Assembly: GCF_002506585.1 (NCBI RefSeq)
Contig: NZ_DAXW01000004.1
Span: forward strand, 1 to 64,000
Source: Methanoculleus sp. UBA430
GTDB taxonomy: Archaea > Halobacteriota > Methanomicrobia > Methanomicrobiales > Methanoculleaceae
Direction of reading: 5' to 3'
Length of the DNA: 64,000 nucleotides
The notes beneath the pieces are model-generated. The model did no database searches and was not told the origin of the DNA. It worked only from the letters and a program-made list of their open reading frames with translations. Positions 17,391 through 26,108 of this stretch are shown here, one piece after another (the first letter of the stretch is position 1; each line of letters starts with the position of its first letter). Made by a program: the position numbers and the translations under genes.

Positions 17391-17397
17391 TATATAT
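17391..17397 (+). promoter_or_regulatory. TATA box upstream of the PAS/GAF sensor
   Basis: TATATAT lies 86 bases before the ATG at 17483. It argues that the sensor starts there and not at the upstream ATG at 17288, which would put the box inside the coding region. Confidence 0.45.
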
Positions 17398-17482
17398 GCG
17401 GCCCGGAGGATTGATCATCCGGGTCAGGACCCAGAAGGCGGCAGGAGACGGCTCGGCTCTACAGCCCGGGGACGATACGAGT

Positions 17483-19084
17483 ATGGTTCCATACACGGCG
17501 AACCGTTCGCTGAACGGAGAACTTTCAGGGCAGCACGATGACGATCTGGATTGTCGGGAGAGAGCGAACGCTGTCGGCAGCCCGGAGATTCCTGCCACGG
17601 TGCTGCGGCAGGTGGTCGAGACATCGTTAGCCGGAACCTGCATCGCCGATCGAGAGGGGCGTATCGTCTTTGCCAACGCTTCGTTGCTTGCCATGTGGGG
17701 TTACGACCTGCAGGACGTGATCGGACAGCCGGTAGACTTCCTCTGGCTTGCCGGGGGCGAGGGGCCGGACTGTATCGGCTGTGCTCTCTCCGCCGGGCAG
17801 TGGAGCGGGACAGTTACCGCCCGGCGAAGAGACTCGTCACTCTTTGGCGCCCGGCTCTCGGTCAACACCGTCCCCGGCCCCCGTGCCGCCGATCTCTGGC
17901 TCCTCGTCTCCTGCATGGACGTCACCGCGCAACGAAAGGCAGAGGATGCCCCCGGTCACCCCCGCAGCCTCGCGCGGACCGTCGCTTCGATGCCGGCACG
18001 TTTTGTGGATCCTGCGGGGCTCGATCCGGCCATCGACACCTCGCTTGAGGACCTCGGCCGTGCGTGCGGGGCATGCAGGGCCTCTTTCTCCCTCTTCAAC
18101 GACGCCAGGACGCTCGTCGGTACAACGCACGAGTGGTGCCGGCCGGAGCGGGAGTCCCGGCGGGGGGAGTTCCAGACCCTCTTTGCGCGCGACCTCCCCT
18201 GGTGGGTCGTCCGGATCCTCGAGGGCGAGACCGTTCTTGTGGACGGAACGTCCCGGGAAGGACGGCCGCGCAGGGAGGAGCGCGAGTTCCTGAAGCGGCA
18301 CGGTGTTGCCGCGACGCTGCTGATCCCGCTCCACCTGCAACGGGCGGTCGTCGGGTTTGTCGGGTTCGACCGGAGCACCGGCGGGCCCGGGTTCGCAGAC
18401 GAGGATGTCGCACTCCTCTCCGCTGCCGTCCAGATCATCGCGAGCGCGCTCGATCGGAAGCAGTCCGAGTACGTCTTCCGGGAGTCAGAAGACCTCTATC
18501 AGGTCGTCCTCGACGCCATCACCGATACCGTCACCGTCGTCGATACCGATCTCACCCTCCTCCTCGCAAACGACGCCTTCGTCGCCTGGTGCGAAGAACT
18601 CGGCCTCGCGACGGATGTCGTAGGGAAGAACCTGTTTGTCGCGCTGCCGTTCCTCCCGCCCGCCGCGAGGCAGCAGTACGAACGGGTCATACGAACCGGA
18701 CGGCCGCTGACATCGGAGCGGGCCCTCAGATTCGACGACCGGATCGTGGTCATCCGGGAGATGCTGATCCCCATCTTCGAGCAGGGCAATGTCGGGCGGA
18801 TCATCACCGTTTCCCGGGATATCACCGCTCAGAGGGAGGTTGAAGACTTGAAGTCGAAGGCCTACAGCCAGGTCGAGCGGAACATGGAGCAGTTCGCCCT
18901 CCTCGCCGACCATATCCGGAACCCGCTCCAGGCGATCATGGGGCGGGCCGAGTTGATCGACGATGCCGCGACGACGGAGAAGATCCGGCAGCAGGTGCAA
19001 CGAATCAACGGTATCATCGATCAGCTCGACGAGCGGTGGGCGGAGTCGAGAAAACTCTCCATGTTCTGGCGGAAGTACTCTTGA
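17483..19084 (+). CDS. PAS-GAF-PAS sensor protein with H-box but no ATPase domain
   Basis: From the ATG at 17483 the protein is 533 residues. In order it has a PAS domain (CIADREGRIVFANASLLAMWG), a GAF-like domain (CRASFSLFNDA through ATLLIPLHLQRAVVGFVGF), a second PAS domain (VLDAITDTVTVVDTDLTLLL) and a final helix with the histidine-kinase H-box LLADHIRNPLQAIMGRAEL. It then stops about 60 residues later, with no HATPase domain. No transmembrane segment is evident, so it is cytoplasmic. It may be phosphorylated by a separate kinase or act as a kinase-domain scaffold. A longer form starting at 17288 is possible, but a TATA box inside it argues against this. Confidence 0.75.
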   Translation: MVPYTANRSLNGELSGQHDDDLDCRERANAVGSPEIPATVLRQVVETSLAGTCIADREGRIVFANASLLAMWGYDLQDVIGQPVDFLWLAGGEGPDCIGCALSAGQWSGTVTARRRDSSLFGARLSVNTVPGPRAADLWLLVSCMDVTAQRKAEDAPGHPRSLARTVASMPARFVDPAGLDPAIDTSLEDLGRACGACRASFSLFNDARTLVGTTHEWCRPERESRRGEFQTLFARDLPWWVVRILEGETVLVDGTSREGRPRREEREFLKRHGVAATLLIPLHLQRAVVGFVGFDRSTGGPGFADEDVALLSAAVQIIASALDRKQSEYVFRESEDLYQVVLDAITDTVTVVDTDLTLLLANDAFVAWCEELGLATDVVGKNLFVALPFLPPAARQQYERVIRTGRPLTSERALRFDDRIVVIREMLIPIFEQGNVGRIITVSRDITAQREVEDLKSKAYSQVERNMEQFALLADHIRNPLQAIMGRAELIDDAATTEKIRQQVQRINGIIDQLDERWAESRKLSMFWRKYS

Positions 19085-19095
19085 TATCGTCTCCC

Positions 19096-19776
19096 TCAAG
19101 TCGCATCGCGGATCGAACCCCAGACCCGGTTTCGTTCGAGAATGACCCAGTAACGCCGCAGTTCGGCCTCCGCCTCCCGGTATCCCGGGTAACGGCCGCC
19201 GACGAGATGCCAGAACCTTTTTGAGTGGTTCGGCTCAAGGAGGTGGGCTGCCTCATGGACGACGACATACTCCCGCAAGGAGCCGGGGAGGGCTATGACC
19301 CGCAGGTTGATGTTGATGTTGCCGAGCGTCGAGCAACTCCCCCACCGGGTTCGCTGCAACTTCACCGCGATCTTCGGCCTCCACCCTGCCGGGTCCGTGC
19401 AAGTCTTCAGGTGGTCTGCAACCTCCTCCCTCAGCATCCGGGTAAGGCTTCTCCGGAGAGCGGTGCCGGGCGGGCAGGTGATCGTACCGCGCGTATCGTC
19501 GACCACAAACCGGGTCCCCGGTATCAGGTGGTAGAACCTCCCGTGCAGGAGGAGCATCTCCTCCCTCCCGCACCCTTCGGCGGCCAGCCGGTCGAACTCC
19601 TCGCGCCGCTCCTCGATCCAGGCCGTGTTGCGTTGCAGGAACCCCGCGACGTCGAATGACGGGGGGGCAACCACCCGCAGGGTCCCGTCAGGCCGCACCT
19701 GGAGGCGGGCCGACCGCACCGCCTTCCGGACGACGGTCGTGCCGGCCGGGACTCTCCCCGTCCCTCCCCGGTCCAT
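19096..19776 (-). CDS. YgjP/WLM-like (SprT-type) zinc metallopeptidase
   Basis: The product of about 226 residues has VVHEAAHLLEPNHSKRFW near the C-terminus, the HExxH zinc site of the YgjP/DUF45 family, and LQRTRWGSCSTLGNININLR before it, also typical. Relatives are proposed to trim or remove DNA-protein or misfolded-protein substrates; the substrate here is unknown. I chose the ATG at 19776, because residues further upstream read into an IS200/IS605-type relic at 19855. The original start may have been lost with that insertion. It converges on the PAS/GAF gene with 11 bases between their stops. Confidence 0.75.
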   Translation of the reverse strand: MDRGGTGRVPAGTTVVRKAVRSARLQVRPDGTLRVVAPPSFDVAGFLQRNTAWIEERREEFDRLAAEGCGREEMLLLHGRFYHLIPGTRFVVDDTRGTITCPPGTALRRSLTRMLREEVADHLKTCTDPAGWRPKIAVKLQRTRWGSCSTLGNININLRVIALPGSLREYVVVHEAAHLLEPNHSKRFWHLVGGRYPGYREAEAELRRYWVILERNRVWGSIRDAT

Positions 19777-19854
19777 GTACCAGTAATCGGACGGCAGCGA
19801 GAAAAACCCCGCGATCCGGCACGCTCCTATATCTGATGGCGACAAACGTATGTT

Positions 19855-20095
19855 GACACTCTCCCACGGCTCAAGCCGGGAGATTCTTGCTTCATCGATC
19901 GGGACTTGCACCGCCAGAATTAGGGGTGTAGTGGTCCTGATCTCCACAAGCGTAGATTCGGGTGTGCCCCACCCAACACAGAGAACAATGGTGTCCACTA
20001 TGACAAAAAGATACCCCGCGCGGGGTGAAAATGGAACTTACCAGGGGTGCAATTCATCCCACGGCTCAAGCCGGGGGCTTTCTTGCACCCCTTGG
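19855..20095. mobile_element. Second non-autonomous IS200/IS605-type relic
   Basis: GTTGACACTCTCCC followed by a CGGCTCAAGCCG hairpin at about 19855-19886 is a typical left end of TnpB-type elements. At 20043-20091 a nested hairpin (GGGGTGCAA with TTGCACCCC around CCCACGG/CCGGGGG) looks like the matching right end. About 160 bases lie between them with no tnpA or tnpB. Inside, ACCCCGC-GCGGGGT at 20013-20026 is a perfect 14-bp palindrome. The relic lies between the divergent YgjP-like gene and the MerR-like gene and has replaced the region upstream of the former. Confidence 0.6.
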
Positions 20096-20121
20096 ACCCC
20101 GAAGTTGTAAGGGGCAGCATC

Positions 20122-20709
20122 ATGAGCGAGAAGGAACTCAAGATCGGCGATATTGCGCACCTCACCGGGCTCTCCGAACGAGATGTCCGGATACTCATCC
20201 AGACCTACGACAGCCTCTTCACCTACCGGACCATCGGCCCGGTCAGGCTCTTCCCGCAGAAGACGGTCGGGATTGTCCGGGAACTCGTGGAACTCTCCGG
20301 GAAGGGTCTCACTCCCGAAGAAGTCACCACGGAGGTCAAATCCGGCAGGAGGCCCGCTGCGCCGGAGGAGCCCGCAGTTGCGGTCGACCGGGTCGGCGTC
20401 CCCCTCCCGCCCGAGGTGGTGCTCGACCTCCGGGTGATGCAGGAGACGCTGGCCCGCCAGGAACGCCGCATAGCACAGATGACGGCTGAACTCGAACGGA
20501 TAGAGGAGCAGCGGAGAGAGGAGACCGACCGGTGGCGGGAGACCATTGACTGCCTGCAGGAACGGCTCGATAACCAGCAGAGGAAGCTCGCGATCGTCGC
20601 GGAGTGGGTGGACTACTTCGACCGGCAGATGGATGAGGTCTCCCGTCCGGTGCTTGACCGGGTCCGGCGAGCCTTCGGGACGAAACAGGACCCGGGCCGC
20701 TCGGGTTGA
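20122..20709 (+). CDS. MerR-like helix-turn-helix and coiled-coil protein
   Basis: The 195-residue protein starts with a MerR-type winged helix (LKIGDIAHLTGLSERDVRIL, then RLFPQKTVGIVRELVELSGKGLTPEEV). After a Pro-rich linker, residues 110-165 form a strong coiled coil rich in Arg, Glu and Gln (ETLARQERRIAQMTAELERI). It may be a DNA-binding regulator or a chromosome-associated factor that dimerises through the coil. No cysteines or other sensor motif is seen. The ATG at 20122 is preceded by AGGGG at some distance. It lies directly downstream of an IS relic. Confidence 0.6.
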   Translation: MSEKELKIGDIAHLTGLSERDVRILIQTYDSLFTYRTIGPVRLFPQKTVGIVRELVELSGKGLTPEEVTTEVKSGRRPAAPEEPAVAVDRVGVPLPPEVVLDLRVMQETLARQERRIAQMTAELERIEEQRREETDRWRETIDCLQERLDNQQRKLAIVAEWVDYFDRQMDEVSRPVLDRVRRAFGTKQDPGRSG

Positions 20710-20803
20710 CGGCCGGGGTGCGGCCGCCCGCGGCACCCGGGCTGCCCTGCAGCCGTCTGCATGCGATCCGGGACGCCGGGCGCACGGTCACCCGCTGTTG
20801 CAT

Positions 20804-20840
20804 CTATTGTATATTTGTATTACAATATATTACACAATAG
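20804..20840. promoter_or_regulatory. AT-rich nested palindrome, probable operator/promoter
   Basis: CTATTGT (20804-20810) and ACAATAG (20834-20840) are perfect inverted repeats, and inside them TTGTATTACAA (20815-20825) is itself palindromic. The block lies in a 65-base AT-rich island about 75-110 bases upstream of the small membrane protein at 20914 and probably overlaps its promoter. Confidence 0.45.
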
Positions 20841-20913
20841 TATATTATTAGCAAAATTTATATGTGATCCCCGCGACCGTGTCGGCGAGGTGATCGAGAT
20901 CCAGCAGCAGAAG

Positions 20914-21150
20914 ATGGCCATAGTATTGACCGTTGTCATTCAGGCCCTGGTCATTGGCGGGTTGATAGCCTGCATCGTCGTCGGAACACAGGATCCGCTG
21001 TCTTCGGCTTCGCCGGCAGGTGAGATCCGGCACATGGAGTATGGGTCGTGGAGCACTTCGCCTGCCGCGTACCCCATCGTCGGCCACCCACCAGTGGTCC
21101 GGCAGATGGACATCGCGGCTGATCGCGGGGAGGATATCTCCCCTTTTTGA
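20914..21150 (+). CDS. Small single-pass membrane protein
   Basis: The 78-residue product has one N-terminal membrane segment (MAIVLTVVIQALVIGGLIAC) followed by a short polar tail with SSASPAGEIRHMEYGS. No family is recognised. It could start eight codons earlier at a GTG (20890), where the ribosome-binding-like GAGGTGATC would be part of the coding region. It has an AT-rich promoter island upstream and is isolated from neighbours. Confidence 0.5.
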   Translation: MAIVLTVVIQALVIGGLIACIVVGTQDPLSSASPAGEIRHMEYGSWSTSPAAYPIVGHPPVVRQMDIAADRGEDISPF

Positions 21151-21165
21151 TGTACGACCGCCCCT

Positions 21166-21597
21166 CTATCCCATCACGATCTGCACGGCCGTCGGGTACC
21201 TGTTCTTGATGGCGTATACGAGGGGTTTTGCCATCCAGAGCCTCCCACCCTGCATCCTCCGGAGAGGACTGATCTCCTGCAGGCACTGGAGGGCCTGCAC
21301 CGCAGTCTCATCCGCGAGGAAAAAACTGTCCGGGACCCTGGAGCCGAAATAAAAGAGGATCGGAAGCCGGAGCCGCCTCTGCAGCCTCCCCGGGAGGGCC
21401 TGCTCCAGCCGGAGGAGGACGTCTTGATCGAAGTCGTACCGGGTCCCGCCCTTCGTGACGGCCGAGGGGTGCTCCTCTGAGAGGAGCAGGGAGAGGCGCT
21501 TTCGCTCCGCAACGACGCCGTCGTTGATCTTGCCGATCTCAAGCCGCATCCACCGTAAGAGGGTCGACCCGTCGCCTGCTGATGGTCGGTCGGGCAT
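21166..21597 (-). CDS. UPF0216/DUF61 family protein
   Basis: The 143-residue protein has family-like segments MRLEIGKINDGVVAERKRLS and GGTRYDFDQDVLLRLEQALP near the start, then FYFGSRVPDSFFLADETA. The family is archaeal and of unknown function. The gene starts at ATG 21597; a TATA-like sequence (TATATATT on the minus strand near 21660) lies about 60 bases upstream. It converges on the small membrane protein. Confidence 0.8.
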   Translation of the reverse strand: MPDRPSAGDGSTLLRWMRLEIGKINDGVVAERKRLSLLLSEEHPSAVTKGGTRYDFDQDVLLRLEQALPGRLQRRLRLPILFYFGSRVPDSFFLADETAVQALQCLQEISPLRRMQGGRLWMAKPLVYAIKNRYPTAVQIVMG

Positions 21598-21765
21598 GGT
21601 GCGCTCCCCGTGGGTTTCCTCACCCCTGGTCGGGTCCGGAGATCAGTCTCCGGCATGCAATATATACCTGGCCCCGGACCTGCCGGAGCCCACCCCCCCT
21701 CCCGCCGCCCCCGGAAAAGTATATCAGTCTCTACTCCAGATGCGGCGCCTTCTATGTGATTATTC

Positions 21766-22800
21766 ATGAAACATGATTCAGCGTGCCGCAGGGACACCCA
21801 ACAGCATACCCGCCGCCCCCGGAAGACGCTCATCTCCGTCCTGCTGCTCGTCGGCACGGCGCTCCTCGTCGCCGCCGCGGCAGGTGCTACCGGAGAGCAG
21901 AACCCCGCCATCGCCGCAATGCTCACGGAAGTCAACGAATCCGACCTTCAGGAGACGACATATGACCTGCAGGAGATCTCGACCCGGGTCTTCGGCACCC
22001 CGGGGAACCGGGAGGCAGGCGAGTACCTCGCCGCGAGACTTGACGGCATCCCCGGTATCGAGGTGGAGTTCCAGGGGGGTGATCTCAGGAACGTCATCGC
22101 CACGCTCCCCGGGAAGAATACTACCTCCGATGAGGTTGTCGTGGTGGGGGCGCACTACGACAGCAGGTCGTCGGACCCCGCCCGTGCACCCGGGGCTACC
22201 GACAACGGGTGCGGCGTTGCGATCGTCCTGGAACTCGCGGAGGTGATGAGCAGGCACTCGTTTGACCGAACGGTGCAGTTCGCGTTCTGGAACGCCGAAG
22301 AGAACGGGCGGTACGGCAGCACCGACTATGCCGGGAACACGGCGGACGCATCAGTCCCGGTCGTACTCTACCTCAACTACGACTCGGCCTGCTACGACCC
22401 CCTGAACCGTTCCGTCCTCGACATCATGTGCGACGAGAACTCCTCGGATATCGCGGCACTCATGACGGACTACAATACCCTCTACGCGACGAACTTCACC
22501 CTGACGGTGAACAATAACACCTGCGCCTCGGACCATCTGCCCTTCCAGGACCGGGGCTATCCGGCTGTGATGACCCACTGCGAGGGGCACGGTTCGGCCC
22601 ATACCCCGGACGACACCGTCGACCACGTCTCGTTTCAGTATGCCGTGAGGAACGCCCGGCTCGGCCTCTCGGTGCTTGCGGAGATGGCCGGTATCGGGGA
22701 CGATGCAGAAAGCCCCACCCTCCCGAGGACGCCGGTCGCCGATGACCCACCGCCGATATCCTGGAACCGTTCCGGGAGGGTTGACCGGGCAGATCGATGA
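21766..22800 (+). CDS. Exported M28-family zinc aminopeptidase-like protein
   Basis: The 344-residue product has an N-terminal membrane segment (ISVLLLVGTALLVAAAAGA) and an M28 domain with the zinc ligands in order: GAHYDSR, GATDNGCG, FWNAEENG, NYDSACYD and a final His in SAHTPDDTVDH. These match the metal ligands and the general-base Glu. It probably works outside the cell on peptides. Several N-x-T/S sites support export. The start at 21766 has no clear ribosome-binding site, so a leaderless or weak start is possible. Confidence 0.85.
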   Translation: MKHDSACRRDTQQHTRRPRKTLISVLLLVGTALLVAAAAGATGEQNPAIAAMLTEVNESDLQETTYDLQEISTRVFGTPGNREAGEYLAARLDGIPGIEVEFQGGDLRNVIATLPGKNTTSDEVVVVGAHYDSRSSDPARAPGATDNGCGVAIVLELAEVMSRHSFDRTVQFAFWNAEENGRYGSTDYAGNTADASVPVVLYLNYDSACYDPLNRSVLDIMCDENSSDIAALMTDYNTLYATNFTLTVNNNTCASDHLPFQDRGYPAVMTHCEGHGSAHTPDDTVDHVSFQYAVRNARLGLSVLAEMAGIGDDAESPTLPRTPVADDPPPISWNRSGRVDRADR

Positions 22801-22993
22801 CCGGAGATTCCGGTCAGGTCGAGAAACAGCGCCGTTATCCGTCGCGCAGGGGGAGATGAATAGATTCTCATGGCCCATCCGTCATCCCGCCGGGCAACCG
22901 GAGCCTATCGTCCCGCCTGGAGCGGGCGAACGCCTTTCCTGCGGCCCGGGGTCCGGTCCCCCTCTCCGGTCGGATGCGGAGCGGAGAGCACGC

Positions 22994-23000
22994 TTTTATA
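22994..23000 (+). promoter_or_regulatory. TATA box of the glutamine synthetase homologue
   Basis: TTTTATA ends 25 bases before the ATG at 23026, the distance expected for transcription starting at or next to the start codon (leaderless). Confidence 0.5.
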
Positions 23001-23025
23001 CGGTCGAAGCCAACGTTAGGAAAAT

Positions 23026-24531
23026 ATGAGAGATTCCGAGATCCTGATGAACCCCAACGATCTGGTTCGTTATCTCAAGAAAGATCCGGCGGAGTTTACC
23101 AGGGAAGATATCATCCGTTTTTGTGCGGAAAACGGCATTCAGATGGTCAACTTCCGGTACGCCGCCGAAGATGGCAAGCTCAAGACCCTCAACTTCGTCA
23201 TCTCCTCAATGGAGCACCTCGATACCATCCTCTCGGACGGCGAGCGTGTCGACGGCAGCAACCTCTTCTCGTTCATCGAGGCAGGAAGCAGCGACCTTTA
23301 CGTAATTCCCCGGTACCGTACGGCGTTCGTAAACCCCTTTACCGAGGTGCCGACACTGGAACTCCTCTGCTCGTTCTACGACAACGACGGGAAGCCGCTG
23401 GAGAGTTCTCCCGAATACGTGCTCCGGAAAGCAGACCAGGAATTCACCCGTCGGACCGGGTGCACCTTCAAGACCCTCGGCGAACTTGAGTATTACGTCA
23501 TCAGCCCCAAAGAGGACCTCTATCCCGGCCGCGACCAGAAGGGCTATCACTCGGCCGAACCCTTCGTCAAGTTCGCAGACCTGCGTGACGAAGCAATGCG
23601 CCTCGTCGCCCGCGCCGGCGGCAGGATCAAGTACGGCCACTCCGAGGTCGGGTGCTTCTTTGCCGGAGACGCCTACTACGAGCAGCACGAGATCGAGTTC
23701 CTCCCGATGCCTGTGGAGCAGGCGGTCGAGCAGGTGATCGTCGCCAAGTGGGTCCTGCGGATGCTCGGCTACCAGTACGGCGTCGAGATCAGCTTCGCCC
23801 CGAAGATCACCGTCGGCAAGGCCGGGAGCGGGATGCACTTCCACATGCTCGTCGAGAAGGACGGCCGGAACCTGCTGGTCGAAGGCGGCGGATTAAGCCC
23901 GCTTGCCCGGAAGATGATCGCCGGCATCCTTGATGCTTCCGACGCCCTGACGGCGTTCGGGAACACCATCCCGACCTCCTACCTCCGGCTCGTCCCCCAC
24001 CAGGAGGCGCCGACGACGATCTGCTGGGGCGACCGCAACCGTTCGGTCGTGGTCCGCGTCCCCCTCGGCTGGGTCGGTGCCGGGAACATGACCCGTGACG
24101 CCAACCCCTGCGAAGATTCCTGCGCGGAAGAGCGCCCCTCCAAGCAGACGTTCGAGTACCGGGTCGCCGACGGGTCGGCCAATCCCTACCTGATCGTCGC
24201 CGGTCTCGTCGTGGCGGCGCTCCGCGGAATCGAGATGCCCGCCGCGCTCGAGATGGCCGAGCAGCTCTACGTCAGCGGCAACATCTTCCGGCCTGAGTTC
24301 AGGGAACGGCTTGCCACATTCAGGCAGCTCCCCGCCTCGTGCGTCGAGTCCGCTGAAGCCCTCGAGGCAAAGCGGGCGATCTTTGAAGCGGACGGGATCT
24401 TCCCGACGGGGATGATCGAGAGCCGGATCGCCTCGCTGAAGGCGTTCGATGACCGGGGGCTGAGCGAGAGGCTCTACGGCAACAACGAAGCGATACGGGA
24501 ACTGGTCGAAGAGTACCTCCATATTGCGTGA
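23026..24531 (+). CDS. Divergent glutamine synthetase family protein
   Basis: The 501-residue protein keeps glutamine-synthetase landmarks: GELEYYVISP, HEIEF, PKITVGKAGSGMHFHM, NRSVVVRVPLGW, FEYRVADGSANPY. Several differ from classical GlnA-I, which has HxxxxGQxEI after the metal site, and the protein is about 50 residues longer. It may be a second glutamine synthetase or a gamma-glutamyl ligase for another amine. No GlnB/GlnK gene is nearby. The start at ATG 23026 follows AGGA; MNPNDL seven codons later is the alternative. A TATA box sits right upstream. Confidence 0.75.
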   Translation: MRDSEILMNPNDLVRYLKKDPAEFTREDIIRFCAENGIQMVNFRYAAEDGKLKTLNFVISSMEHLDTILSDGERVDGSNLFSFIEAGSSDLYVIPRYRTAFVNPFTEVPTLELLCSFYDNDGKPLESSPEYVLRKADQEFTRRTGCTFKTLGELEYYVISPKEDLYPGRDQKGYHSAEPFVKFADLRDEAMRLVARAGGRIKYGHSEVGCFFAGDAYYEQHEIEFLPMPVEQAVEQVIVAKWVLRMLGYQYGVEISFAPKITVGKAGSGMHFHMLVEKDGRNLLVEGGGLSPLARKMIAGILDASDALTAFGNTIPTSYLRLVPHQEAPTTICWGDRNRSVVVRVPLGWVGAGNMTRDANPCEDSCAEERPSKQTFEYRVADGSANPYLIVAGLVVAALRGIEMPAALEMAEQLYVSGNIFRPEFRERLATFRQLPASCVESAEALEAKRAIFEADGIFPTGMIESRIASLKAFDDRGLSERLYGNNEAIRELVEEYLHIA

Positions 24532-24805
24532 GAGCGGGTTTTCCCGGCTCTCACGGCAGAACATTTTTCCGATCGGCTTTTTGCTGTCTCTATACCGGCA
24601 GATAGCCCCGGCGCCGATGCCGACCGCCCCGCTCCCGGGCAGGGTGCATGCCGGGGGTAAGTTATTATTAGAGGGTGCTCCAGAGGGGGTGGCTCTCCGG
24701 GGTGAGGCGGGGACCCCGGCGGTCGAGGATACGGCCTCTGCATTGCTGTCGAGGCCGTCCGGAACCCTGGCCCCTGCCGCACTCCGGATGATGGAGGTAT
24801 GTGGA

Positions 24806-25117
24806 ATGAAAGGCGGAGCAGAAGAGAGCATGGGAGAGGAATCGGGACCGGTCAAGTTCACCTGCTACCGGGTGACGCCGGGCGAGGGCGAGGGTACCCC
24901 TGAGGAGGGTATGAACACCTACAGCGTCGTGGTGTTGCTGCCCGACGGGGACGTCAAACACCAGGTCGTCTGGGCAGGGGCCCCCGAGGATATCGGCGAC
25001 GCGATCCGGGTCCCCGCCGGTTCACGGGTGATCATGACCGAGATGAAGAGCCCCATGGTCTGGGACAGCGAGGCCATGGAGGAAGAGGCGGTCGCGGAGG
25101 CCGCACCGACCCCCTGA
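24806..25117 (+). CDS. Small acidic protein, unknown function
   Basis: The 103-residue product is very acidic (tail EEEAVAEAAPTP) and has a beta-rich middle (NTYSVVVLLPDGDVKHQVVW). No family is recognised. GGAGGT lies eight bases before the ATG, the best ribosome-binding site in the area. A TATA-like TTATTATTAG near 24661 could be its promoter. T residues at 25122-25126 just after the stop probably end transcription. Confidence 0.6.
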   Translation: MKGGAEESMGEESGPVKFTCYRVTPGEGEGTPEEGMNTYSVVVLLPDGDVKHQVVWAGAPEDIGDAIRVPAGSRVIMTEMKSPMVWDSEAMEEEAVAEAAPTP

Positions 25118-25121
25118 ACCC

Positions 25122-25126
25122 TTTTT
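25122..25126 (+). terminator. T-run after the small acidic protein
   Basis: Five T residues five bases after the stop codon, flanked by C-rich sequence. Confidence 0.35.
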
Positions 25127-25144
25127 CTCCCGCCCCGGCTGGGG

Positions 25145-25879
25145 CTATGCCCTCCGGTTCGCCGCGATGCCTTCTTCCATGTAGGCGTTCACGTTTGAAA
25201 GGAAGATATCGACGTAGTCCGGCGCCGGGATCAGGGGCTCTTCGAGGCGTTGGCCGGTCTCTGGAGAGATCCGCCCGTTAATCACGACCTCTGCACCGGC
25301 CATCCCGAGCAGGCCCCGGTAGGCATCGATGAGCGGCCGTAGTTCTTCTTCCTGGAGCAGGCTCCCCATCCCCCGGTAGATCTCCCCGACGAACTCCGTG
25401 TGGTAGTTCCTCGCCATTCTCCGGGTGAGGAGGCGCAGGACCTGGAAATGGCTCTGTTCGGGGAACCCGCAGTTTGCGATCATGACGAATTTCGGGGCCG
25501 GTCTTGCTCCCCGGACGTGGCGGACCTCGCCTACCTCGTCCCTCTCGAAGTGGGGGTCGCCGGCCGGCAGGAGACGGTCGATGAAGTTCTTCGTGAGCAC
25601 CGAGACGTTGTCGTTATGGAGCGGCGTGGCGAAGACCGCCACGTCGGCGGAGAGGTACTTCTCCAGCAGTTCCTCCATCCCGTCGGCCTGGATGCAGGTC
25701 CCGGGGGTCTTTGACCAGCAGGAGAAGCAGCCCAGGCAGTACCCGAGTCTCTTTTCGGCGAGGAATATATTCTCGACCTCTGCTCCCGCACCCTGTGCCC
25801 CGGCGAGGAATGCCTCGACCATGACGTGCGTGTTGCTTTGCTCCGCACGGGGGCTTCCGTTAAAGGCAACTATCTTCAT
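25145..25879 (-). CDS. Iron-sulfur flavoprotein / NAD(P)H:FMN oxidoreductase family
   Basis: The 244-residue flavodoxin-fold protein starts MKIVAFNGSPRAEQSNTHVM, the FMN phosphate loop. It then has YCLGCFSCWSKTPGTC near residue 47, the compact Cys cluster of methanogen iron-sulfur flavoproteins that holds a 4Fe-4S cluster. It would shuttle electrons in the cytoplasm; partners are not visible nearby. The ATG at 25879 is preceded by a G-rich ribosome-binding site. A related but distinct flavoprotein is at 52066-52908. Confidence 0.8.
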   Translation of the reverse strand: MKIVAFNGSPRAEQSNTHVMVEAFLAGAQGAGAEVENIFLAEKRLGYCLGCFSCWSKTPGTCIQADGMEELLEKYLSADVAVFATPLHNDNVSVLTKNFIDRLLPAGDPHFERDEVGEVRHVRGARPAPKFVMIANCGFPEQSHFQVLRLLTRRMARNYHTEFVGEIYRGMGSLLQEEELRPLIDAYRGLLGMAGAEVVINGRISPETGQRLEEPLIPAPDYVDIFLSNVNAYMEEGIAANRRA

Positions 25880-26108
25880 CGGACCCCCCTCTGCGATAAG
25901 GCCCTTAAAGGTATTTCTGGCGGGTAGCGGCAGGGGGGATAATGATGGCGGCCGGCTTCGCGGGTTCCTGTCCCGGAGGGCCCCGCTGGACGCCCGCCGG
26001 GGTTTCCCGACCCCTCTTTCCAGGAGGGCGTGCAGCCCCCGGATACCATTAAATACACCGGCGGTCCCTGTGGGCCCGGTTGTGAACGACGTTCCAGGGG
26101 GATGGAAT

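Noticed and set aside
16189..17694. Long minus-strand open frame across ribL and the exporter
   Set aside because: Low-complexity Arg/Pro/Glu-rich translation opposite well-supported genes; no plausible start or family.
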